From: Platycnemis pennipes
Lineage: Eukaryota > Arthropoda > Insecta > Odonata > Platycnemididae
Reading direction: 5' to 3'
NCBI GenBank assembly: GCA_933228895.1
Contig: OW121855.1
Coordinates: 34,176,698-34,240,697, forward strand
DNA length: 64,000 nt
Shown here piece after piece: positions 11,301 through 23,300 of this stretch. Under the pieces are notes generated by a model. It had not been told where the DNA came from. It was given only the letters and a program-made list of their open reading frames with translations, and searched no databases. A program made the position numbers and the translations under genes. Position 1 is the first letter of the stretch. Each line of letters starts with the position of its first letter.

Positions 11301-14300
11301 TCTACCCAAGGAACAGCCAGTTATAGTATCCACAACCTGGGAAGGAAACAGCGTCATCTGATCTACCCATGAAAAGAAATGGCCTAATAACTATGTCGGA
11401 ATTATGGTTTTTAATGTTCATTAATACATTTCTTCCTAAGGTGCTGGTTTTTGTATGCGGGTGCTTGAGGTTACACTTGGAACATTCTGATCTTATTATG
11501 AAACAGGGAATTCAATAGAGATTTGATTCTTAAGTATATTATGAACTATATTTCGTCGTACGCTATTCTGTTTTTTTATGAGTGAGTCATTGGAGAGATT
11601 ATATATAGTTATTTTGCCATAAGTTAGAAGAAATTTAGTCGAGGAATTGAAGCAGGGGTCTATTGTTGACATATTGTTTTAAAATGCCTTTTCTGTTGAA
11701 TGAACATTTATCTGGAATTATGAAGTCGTTGAAAAAATGAAACATTTGAAAAAAAAATATGCGCAACGATTTTCAAAATAACGAATTGAAGTTACTGTGT
11801 TGTCCGCGTCTATCATGCTCGTGGGATTAATATAATGAGGTGGTTTCCGTTGCCTTCGTTTGAAAAATAGGGGTCGCGGGTAGAATTTTGTCTACTAAAA
11901 ACACTCCTCATTGGTAGAACAACAATTATATATAAAATGTGTGAATTAAACTAAGGCAGTTCACCCAGTTCAGATAGGGAGAGAAGAACGGCAAATTTTG
12001 TGGAGAGCAATGCGAGTTTGGAAGCATGCAAAACTAAAGAAGGATATCATAGGTGCTGTGGTATGAATTTTGTCCGTCAAAATCTACTGGTGGGATACTG
12101 ATGGTAATTATATCAATTAAAAGTTGAAGTTTGACAAACTAAGCATTAATATACTTTTCTTAGAGCATATCCCAACTCTGAGTTTATATTAAATTATCAC
12201 TCACTCAGTGATTCAACCCGAAGGTTGGTTTGGATAGGTGAAGGTAGTTCTCACCCCGAACTAAGCCTCAGGCGTGTGAGGCATCAAATATTATGTATGA
12301 CTTAAAGTGTGGGTCATATTGGCTGGCCACTAACCTTCGCTTTCACCATCGGGTCTAAAGGTCCAGATGACATATGGTAATCTGAAAGACAGAGGCGTAA
12401 AACATACTTAATAATTCGCATTATGCATGATGGAGACTGGAAGAGAGGTTATGTGGCGCAAGTGGATGTAAGCTGTACAATATCAATTAAATATTAACAA
12501 TAGTTTATGGAAAGTATTTTGCCGACAATTGCCATTTAGTTGTACTCACCACCTTCAAGCCTATTGAATTTAACTCCAGCAACGCTATCTTCCTCGTCAA
12601 TGCTTGCTGCAGTAGAGAAGATGTCAAATCGGGATGTAGATACCAAACAGACCTCTGATGAGCCATAAACCTGTTAGGAAGTATGCTTCAGATATGAATA
12701 ACTAATGATAGCTGTAATAGAAATACACTCACATTATGTATAGGAATCGTGCATTACTTATCATGTACCTATTTGGAAGAATTAGATGAAATGCTTTCCA
12801 AGCTTTAAATAAAAATAGGAATTTATTTTTTGAGAATTTTTAGAATTTCCGTGAGAGTTAATCTCTTAAAAATAAGACAATTTACACACCATTTAGTGTA
12901 AATATTGGAAAGAAATTTTGGGATAATTGATTCAGCTACGCACGGGATGTCGACCAGGGCCGGGATGTTGCAGATTTGATCAGTGTGATTCCCCAATGAT
13001 ATACATGACCCTAACTGTCCAGGAGAGCGTTGATCACAAGAAAAAACTGTCGCAAAGATTAGACCTAGATATTGCAAGTGAACAGAAATTTCCAGAGTAC
13101 ATCCTAAGCACAGCAGGCGAAAAATGGCAAGCGCGAAATATAGGAAGGTAATTCATTATTCCACCGGTTCTCATAAGCCATGGTGTGTTGCGGCGACCAA
13201 CTATTATTATTCAGGCGAAGTTATATAGGACGATTATGCTTACTATACAGGTGGCTCATACGTATTATAAGGTTATCCTTGATGCTAATAAATATTTATT
13301 TAATAGACTGCCAATGTTTCGTTGGTTTTAGAAGTACCCTAATCCATTTACGGCCCACATATACATTCGTGATGCCTATTACATTCTTATCTGTCGTTGG
13401 GTCATTCCGTGAGCCGGTGCCGGTCTTAGAGGGCCATAATTAGTGGCCGTTGCTGGTTTGATTCTAGATGGGTAGGCTCATTGATGGGGAAAGTGGCAGA
13501 TTCTTTGTAATGGTACAAAAAAAATTTCCAGAATCGTTATTTGAGGTCAGCCATGTCACGACTCAAATTAGCATTCTTTTTCGTTGATTGAGTTTTGTTT
13601 TTGCCGGCAAAGAAGTGGAAGAAATTTAATTTAAGAGTATATGACTTCGCTTGAAACAGTTCACATGTTCTTATCTAAATTTTTGCGTTCTTTTTGCAGT
13701 AATCCCTAGTTCTGGAGCCTTTAATATTGTTGAAAATAAGAATCAACTTTGTAATTTTAAATCATGGAAAAATTCCACCATGTGACGGCCGAAGTTGTTT
13801 CATTGACTTTAAGATTGTGTCCAAATAATCCCAGGAACAGCAAAAAGAGAGTTTCATTTTCCTACTTTGACGTCATGACAAAACTGATTTCATGGTAATC
13901 GAGCAATTGAGGAATATATTCTGATGGTCAATGGAAATGACATTGCGGGAAAAGCCCTAAACTTAAGTAAGTGGAACTTGATCATTAATGTACTCTCTCT
14001 TGAATGGTAGCACTGCAGTTTAACTGCAAACCCTTATCCAGACCTACCTCACCCTGAAATCCGGCTAAATAGTTGGCCCTTTCCTTCATGTCGATGTTGC
14101 CAATAAGTTTTTAAGAACATCTTTGAAGTATTTTGTCGTTGAATTGAAAATAAATTGGTTGTGTAATTTTACATTCTGAAGATTTCGTCACAAGTCAGTG
14201 TATTTCGTATGTATTTGGTCGAGGCAGTAAAAGGTCAAAATAATTGATAGCCTTTTAATTTTTCAATTTTGTAAACCGTCATATCGGAATTAGTGCGGCT

Positions 14301-17300
14301 TCTAAAAATATAACTGGGCTTACCAACGTTAATTTCACATGCGGCAGTTTGGCTTCAAGGGCTTTTGCCGTGGCGTAGTTGAATACTGATCCACCTGACT
14401 GTATCATTTTCAAGAAGGTTAGGTCGTGTTTTTCTATTTCAGGGTGCTGAAGAAACTCGTGCACTCCGTACGGAAGAAGGAAAATTATTTCAGGCTGCAA
14501 AAAAATTATCTCTTCAGCATTTTTTACATTAAGTGCGCTCATTAATTTGCAATTTTCGGAAATAATCCGATGGGAAATATTTTCACCAACCTTGTATTTA
14601 AGGAGACTGTTCATGAAGGAATTAAGCTCAAATTTCGATGAGGTGTAGAATGAAGAGCCTGAAAGAATTGTGTAGCAAGCGAGATAGTAGAGACTGGCGA
14701 AGAAATTCCCCACTGCTGCTATCAACGATGTGCAAGAGTTCCTAATTAAGGAAGAAAATATTAAGTAATGAGTCATTTTGCTTCAGATTGTACACCAAGC
14801 TTCATACTTTGAAATCCATCATTACTGCATGGTGGGCAAAGTGAGAGGCCCGGCCGTAATAGCACGATTGGAAAACAGAATCTTCTCTGCCAGTGGTTGA
14901 GATGGGAACGTCCCCTGTCCTTTACAAAAATTAAACTATTATGTGAAATATGTTTTTACTTTCTAGAAAAATATAAATCAGCATTTTATTAAGTAACAAT
15001 AATAGATTTAGCATATATTAGGTCATAAAAAGGACCTTACGGATGAACCAACAGAGTGCTGCACCCAAGAATTCAGATCCTGTCGCACGTGCCTTCATTC
15101 CTTTCATTTTTTTGAACCGCGGAGAGAATATCTCGAGTTTCCGCAAGGTACAGCATCAAAACTAGATTCGGATGTGACAACAAATTATCCTGTCTCCTCA
15201 CTAGTGCGTACACCAGGTTCCCTGCAGCTGCGGGAAGTCCTATGAAGGACATACAAAGAGAGCTGTGCAGTGTGGAATAAAAGAACATCCATTGGCCCTC
15301 AAAAACGGACAAGAGGAGAAATCGACCATGGCTGAGCACGTTTCAGCTGAGCCTGATCACCACGTGAACCTTATGGAACCGAAATTCGTCACCTAAGAAA
15401 AAACAACAATACCCTAGAATCATCAGTGAAGCTGTGTAAATTTTCAAGAGACCTAACAGCATGAATAGAGAACACGGATACGCTCTTTCCAACACTTAGA
15501 AACGCGTATTCCACACCAATACTTACAACAGCCAATCAGGGAGCAGCAGCCGCACGGTCTCTTTCGAAGTTGTGCATAAATAAGAGTCGATTTTGAAGCA
15601 ATTTCCCCTTCAGCCTGATCCGAGGACGCCTGAAGAAAAGAGTGGGGGGGGGGCGTCGCTATCAACAATGGCAACGCGGAAGACTCCCGAAAGCCTGTCT
15701 GTAGTAGTATGACCCCAGTGGAGGGGGCATTCTACCAAAAGAAGAATCTACACATAGCTGGTAATATTGAGTGTAAGGAAAAACTTCATTAGAACGTTCA
15801 TCTAGAGTATATTTCTGCAATTTTGAGTAACAGAGACGTCAAGGCTGAAAGCATTCTAAATGTTGTACTGCAGAAGAATCATTAATTTAAAGTGGTTGAC
15901 TTTAAATTTAAAATATATGTTTAAAGTCAACCAAATGACTTGCTAAGAAGTCCTCAGACAGTTAAAGTAGACAAATCTTCTGACAGCCTTTAAAGGAAGA
16001 TAGGACAACATAATTGTCCATATTTTGAGACATGGTGGACTGATGAGGATAATCGTTGACTAATGGGAAGATTGGAAAAGGAAGTCCTCTTAAGAGAGAT
16101 GTGGAGCAAGTAGCGAAGGAATTGAAGGAGAATAATTATGTAAATTTGGAGGGGTTAGATGATGGGTAAATTGAGTGGAGAGCTGTGCGAAACTAATCCT
16201 AAGATTTTAAAACAATAGTGATGAAATGAATGGATGGTAGTTTAATTTAATTTTCCTCTGGAACCGATTGCACCAGAACAAATTACCGCTGATTGCCCCC
16301 AAGGCATTAATCCTTATTATCACAGAATTGTGGAAATGGGACGTGAGGTGATTAATTGAAGACACACTGGGAAAAAGAAAGAGATTGGATCAAAAGAGGA
16401 GAGAATGAGGATATAAAGATGAAATGTGAAGAATGAAGAAAAGTTTTCCTAAATTATAGATGGAGTAAATCAAGCGTGGCTTAAAACCAGTACAATATAA
16501 GGAATGAAACACATGAATTATCTCCATAGGTAAAATCATTTTACTGTGAGCAGTGTTCTAAAGAAATGGGGATTGATATTGCATGGTTGTAAAAATAAAA
16601 TTGGAACTTAATTGAAGGAAAGTGGATTGAGTTAACGGAATTAGTAGGCCTTAAACGTGTAGAAATATAAAGTTGTATTACTATTTTTGAATGCCTTTTT
16701 GTTATAGAAGCACTGTTTGAAGAAACATCTTACTTGGGGGCAATGACAGAAGAGGAAAAATTGTTCATTATTAATGCTTAAAAAATAGAAAAACGCGTGA
16801 TAAAAATTATATTTAAAATAAGTTTAAAAATTTTAGGAGGCAGGCTCGAACTCTGTAATTGGCAACGACAATGATACAATTATAAAATACAGGAAAATAC
16901 TGAAGAATGGTGAACAGGAATATTGATACCATTCTACAAAAAATATTTATATGTGCCCAACAAAACTATCGTGGTTAACACCTTTGTCATTATATCAGTG
17001 AAATTGATCTCTTAAATATTAATTTAACAAAGTTAATGCAATGGTCAGTGTAAGCGGACAATCGCAAGGATTTTGTACTGGATGATCTTGTGTGGATGTC
17101 ACGAGACAAGTAAAAGAGAAATTTTTGGAGATTATTTGGACTGCATTCCTCTGCATCATCGACATAAAAAAGCTTTTGGCAGAGTGAGCTATCGAGACAT
17201 GCTTCATAACAGAGGAAAATCAGTCAAGTCAGTAAAAAAATACAAAATTTGAGTACGTCACAAAAATAAATTAGAATCTAAAATTCGAGATCAGTTGTCA

Positions 17301-20300
17301 GAACTAATTGAAGCGGCCGCAGCCGGGAGACAATGTGGCTTGTTGAGTCCTCTGCTTTTGTATGTAATGATTCACGAAATAATCAATTACCTAAGTGAAA
17401 ACAAAAATAGGTTTCCGGTGGAATAAAAAATAAATAAAAATTAAGCAAAAAAAATATCTCTTTGGCATTGTGTTAGTAAATCAACATGAAGATGATTTTA
17501 AAAGAATCTAAATATAAATTAAAATACTACAGGTAAACAACAAATCATAAATTCACCATAAAAAGATAATGCCACCAGAAAAAAACGAAAGCTTAAGACA
17601 TTTGGAAAACACCATCACGTGTAAGCTGGAGGAAGAAGCAAATTTAATAGAGCAATCAATGAAAGTAAAAATCATCAGTGGTACATTACTTTCAAGTCAT
17701 GGCAACTTATAACAAGAGATTGGAGAACAAGTAGAGTTGCGGTAAGTCTGTACAACACTATTTGTAGAAGCAAACACATAAGAATGTGTAGCGATGGCAG
17801 TCATTACTAATTCATGAATTAAGTGCATATAATATGAGGGAATAATTTTTTTTTAGATCTGCCGCTGGCCATATGCTATTGCCTCTCTCCAATATCGGTG
17901 CGTTTAGTCGTTCACTTAATTATATGTTACCGAAACGTACATGAATGTACTTACTCATCTATATTTCGTTTATTTCCAAGACCTCTCGTGGAGAAGTAAG
18001 ACACAAAGTTGTGATGCGTTTGAATTACACCTTTTGGGGTACCAGTGCTTCCACTAGTGTTCATAATCACGAATGGATCTTCTTTTGGATCAATTTTCAC
18101 ATCATTTGGATAGGCTGTAAAACAAAATATTACTGAATGAGAAATTTTCATAAAGTTAATTCTATGAAGGTGGTATGTATTATGAAGACGCAAGTGTTAA
18201 ATCACCTTAAATAAACGAAGAAATCATATCGTTTCCGGCTGAGTTTTCTCCGCTATTCTGTCTAGTAATACTGGGTACCTTTATTGCATGCAATGAAATT
18301 GTGTGTACTTGTAATTAATTTCTGTACAAAATCTCCGTCTAATACTTATATAATCTAACTAATACCTTTCAATTATACCCGGTTATGTCACCTAATAAAT
18401 AATCCATAGTGTTTATTAATATGTTCATATTTGCTGCTTTTCTACGAGGAGCGCCTTATCACCTCGTATCCGAAAACATTTTTCGTCGACTCACTGAAAT
18501 ACATTTCATTGGCAGAATACGCTCCACAAATAAGAGAGCCTAACCAAACCGTGCGTTAATGTAGATATTGTATGTACTATGCTTTGATTGCCTAGAGGAA
18601 TAATACATATTGCCAAATTTATGAGGTAATGTACATTTTTATTTCATATTGCACTTGTTAAAGAACACAGTTCCTGATGTTAGACAACTCTATGCAACTG
18701 AGGCATTTTGCTATTATCTAATTGAAATATAAAAGCAAGAGATTGAGAGAATTTCAAATCTATGGCTACAAATATTCATCGTCATAGAACGATGAATATT
18801 TCATACGTGAATTACTTATTTATAAAAAACTAGCAATTGATTTTTCGATCATTTGTTGCGTAAAAATTACTTACATAGTACGTATACAAGAATATATATT
18901 GTTATCTACTGACTTTTGGTAGATATTGATGGAGTGTCACCAGTCATTCATCTGTTGGTTCCACTACATTTCTCTCTTCAAGCCAGCATATTTATCTCAC
19001 CTCTTCATGGTACCCATAATTCCCTCTTTATCTTCCTTCGTTGCCCTCGCTTATCCAGCCTTCTACTTTCAATAGCAACCTACAGCATTCCGTTATCCCT
19101 CAGTATCTGTTCCGTCCACCACCTCTTCCTTGCCTAATTGCTGTCACCAATCTTAATGCCTCCCTAAGCATGTTCAACATTGTCCTCCTTTTTGTGCATC
19201 GCATTGCCTTCATTCTCCTCCACACCAACAATAGAAAGAATCACTAAAATTTACAAACCGGATTTGAAAATTTTGAACTAAAAGGGAGTAAATATAACAC
19301 ACCTTCCTAATTTCAAAGTTTTTCAATCAATTTTTACGGGCGATGCACAGCCGTAAAATTCGGCGCGGTATTAACCACCCCCAATCCGTGAAACGTATTT
19401 CTATTGACTGGCTCAATAGTGACGTGGTAAGTGCGTGACGATCGCAAGAAGAAGCAGAAAGAACGGTCCTGAGAAATCTTTTCGATGTGAGTATTGAAAT
19501 TGAGGTTGAGAAACGCGGCGCGAAATTAAAATCGAAATTTCAAATGGCTGCAGAAACGGAAATAGTTGGCTCTGGAGGGTCAAACTCAGCAAGTCACCAA
19601 TTTGCCCGTATAAGATTATTAATCAAACGTAATATGAAGTAGTGCGACCCCTCCCTTTGTAAGGCTTCCAATATTTTCTCGTCACCCCTGCCTAGTTTTC
19701 ATATCTCAGATGAATAGAAAGCCACAGTATATCAAGCTCTTCTAACTAACCTTACCGTTACACCCCTGCTTAAGGTGCTTTTCATGTCTCTTCTGTTCGT
19801 ATGACCACAAAATCTCCACTTAATTTTTATGTAATATAGCTACCATCTCTAAATTTCCCCGGAGTTTTCTATAAATAAATCATGAATAGAGCATTTATTA
19901 GTATGTTTATATTTTTTGCTTCCCTTCCCTTGCTAAGGATGAACTCTAGCGGCATATGAGTGTCTCAGTAGGTCTCAATTACCACTATTCTTCCTTTAGA
20001 AAACAATTATTAACGCTGGACACACTGGGTATTAATATTTTTTTAAAGAGACGTAATTCTACAGTCTCGTACGAGGCTCATGACCGAGACTGACCTCAAG
20101 CGTCGTCTTAGCTCGCGGCAACACTGTTTTGTTATAGGTATGATACAGTCTCAAATAAATCACGGAATGTTTTGTTAGATCCGAAATAGATTCGGGCTCG
20201 GAGGAAAGAGTAACCTCTTTTGAACACCACTATCACAGTAGCAGTAGATTTCATTTTAAGATGTCCCAATCAGTTGTCTGAGGTTGTCATCATCATCATT

Positions 20301-23300
20301 TATCAACAATCCTAGGATTGGTTTGACGCAGTCCTCCACTCGATTCTTCTCGGCCAACCTCTTCATATTGATATAACTTCTCTTTTTCATCTTTCACAAC
20401 TTGCTCCATATATATCATACGAGGTCTACCTTTTCCATTCTTCCCGTTCACTTTTCCCTCGACGGTTGTTTTCATCAGGCCATCGTGTCTTAAGATGTGA
20501 CATATTAAATTGTCCCGTCTTCTTTTTAAGGTTTTCAGTAGACATCTCTTTTCTCCCACTTGTCTTAAGATTTCATTTGTCACTCGGTCGATCCATTTTA
20601 TCTTCATCATTCTTCGGTAGCACCACATTTCAAATGCTTCCAGCCTGGTCTTCTCTGCTGCTGTTATTGTCGATGATTCGCTGCCATATCGTAGAATGCT
20701 CCATATATATGTTCTAATGAAATGTTTCCTCACTTCCACGCTGCAAATACAAGCGTAGAAGTGAGGAAATATTTCATTAGAACATACATCTGTAGCGATG
20801 TGATTTGGATTAAATGAATGGTATTGCATGGATGGAACGTGGCAGAAGGGGAAACTTAGCAAAACACAGCTCAGTAGGGGAACGTTGGGCTACTAACGGG
20901 CGGCCCCTGGTTCGAATCTTGCATTGCATGTCCAGCCTAATATAAGCTGTGCTATTTTCTGGTTATCACATCTTTCTAAGAACCCACGCAGGCGGGGCAG
21001 GGAAAGGAATTGGCACATTGCCTGATATGAGGATGTCACACGGCATTGGGTGTAGTATTTGGTGAGCTTTACCTCCTCGACATCACCAACTTTATATTTT
21101 AAAGGCCGCTTTACACGATACAATTTTTTGTACAATTTCTTGTACAAACTCTTGCATGAGGAAATTGTACCGTGTAAAGCGGCAAATTGTACGAAAACTT
21201 GTGCGATTGTCTGAATGACTGAACGGGAAATAGAACGTGTTCTAATTCCATTCAGACAAACATACAATTTCGTTCAGTCTATACAAGAGTTTGTACAAGA
21301 AATTGTGCAAAAAATTGTATCGTGTAAAGCGGTCTTAAGACGCTGCATGAGTGTTGTGATGATGCTACACTTCATAGTATATTTTTTCCTGAAACAATCA
21401 TCAATTAATTCAAGATCTCCGAGTGGCTTCAGTCTATTCCGTCACTTTTGCTTGCTTTTGATCCATGGAAAGCGTCCAATGGTTTTTTGGACTACGTTAA
21501 TTTGTTTTTTTTTACTAGGCGTAAACCACTTACCCAAGCAATCCTCTAACTTAATCATCTCTTCCATGGGAACTGCCCCTTCCACTTCACCACCAATCGA
21601 GAGAAAGTTGACTTTCCACCCAACCTTCCCAGCGGCCCGTTTCACCCGAGGTGCGGTCTCAGGATCACAGAGAACGAATCGAGCAGACGCATCCTTCATT
21701 TGGGCGGCGATTGCCCCTGAAAAAATATTTTCTGTGTTCAACAAACTCAAGTTTCGTATTTCTTATCAATTAGAGTTTTTTATAATATTTTTCGCGGAAA
21801 ACAAAACAGCTACAGTTATTTCATATGGGTACCCTATCTATGGCGTAACCGAGAGATATAGCAAACAAAATAAAAACAACCGTGATTTGATTAACCTTTC
21901 ACACAATTTTTGAAGAGCCATTAAAGATCGGCCCTCAACTCCTTGATTGGTTTGTCTAGTAGACTAAGTTAAACGGTTCAAATTTGAATACTTATTTTTT
22001 CATAAGTAATACCAAATAATAGTTGATATCCACTTTGGCTGAAAAAATTCTCCATTTTATTTGTATGTAATTAACGTGACAAAACTTGCATTCGCATTGA
22101 AGGGGTTTTTATGTGTTTTGTGCGTTTTGCAAGGGATAAATGTGTCCACTTAAGAATGGTAATGAGTCCTGTATGCACTAGCTACTCAATCAAATGCCTC
22201 TCCGAAGCCCTCAAAGCATCTACAGCTACGTAACACCCTGCAAGTCACCGCAGTGATAAGTTGCGGGGGGGTGAACGGGGGAGGGGAACCACTTACATAT
22301 AATTAATCAGAGGGAATATGGTCACATAATACACTAAAACAAAAAATAGACGAAGACTATATATTTGACCATATTGAATAGATGTTTACATTATTAGCTT
22401 CCATGCACCCGTATTGAGTCTCATGTCCCGAATCCTCTTCTTAGCTCAAATTGACCCTCAGCTAGGTATTCGTTTGTTTTACCCTCTTTGAAAAGTCTAT
22501 TAGAACATTCTATTAGGAAACTGGTAACTTCAATAAATAAGAGGGATAAAATAGAGTGATAAAATTTTGGCATTCACCTTGTGAGAAAACGATATGTAAC
22601 TGATGAACGAGTCTCTAATGGTGTCATGGTATTGATACTACATTAAATTTTATAACCCAATACTTACCTTCACGTTCCTTTAGGGAGCATCCTCTAACGG
22701 CACCGCCACACTGCCAAACTCCGATGTTCACCATGTAAATCATGGCTCCATCTTTAGTCATACAGAACAGCACGTCACCTTTCTTGAAATCCAGTCTTGT
22801 CAGTACGCTAGCTATCTTCATGGTCATCGGTTTGATGTCGCAGAATTTATAGGCAACGCCGCTGTCGACGTCCGCCTTTAAAAAAAAATTAAGGTCGCAA
22901 AATACACAGGGGAAATGGGTTTCAACTTGGTCATAGAGGAAGAAAGAACGCAATAGTAAATAATCCTTGCGAATTTCATACTCACCACCCATACCCTATC
23001 TTTTAAGACTTCATAATTAATGTCGATGGCTTGTAAAAGGAATTCGGAAAGGGAAATATCTGGGATTGTGATGTTTTCAGCCATTCCCTCCATTGGTGAT
23101 CGTACAACGCTAACGTCATCGTCACAATCATAGTTTGTGTTCTTTGAGGTTCCTATAGTAAAAAGGAAGAAGTTCTTGTGTCAATGATGTGCGTTAGGTG
23201 AAGTAACCCTTTGAGGCGTTATACACGAATGGAAATCAGACATCAATGCTTTCGCTACGTAGACTGTGCTCCACTTCTTAAATTAATAGTTTTTATGATT

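Noticed and set aside
22986..23093. Start of copy A at the Met at 23093
   Set aside because: The upstream part of exon 2 is open and conserved in both A and B and joins in phase to a short ATG exon, so the internal Met is less likely, though not excluded.
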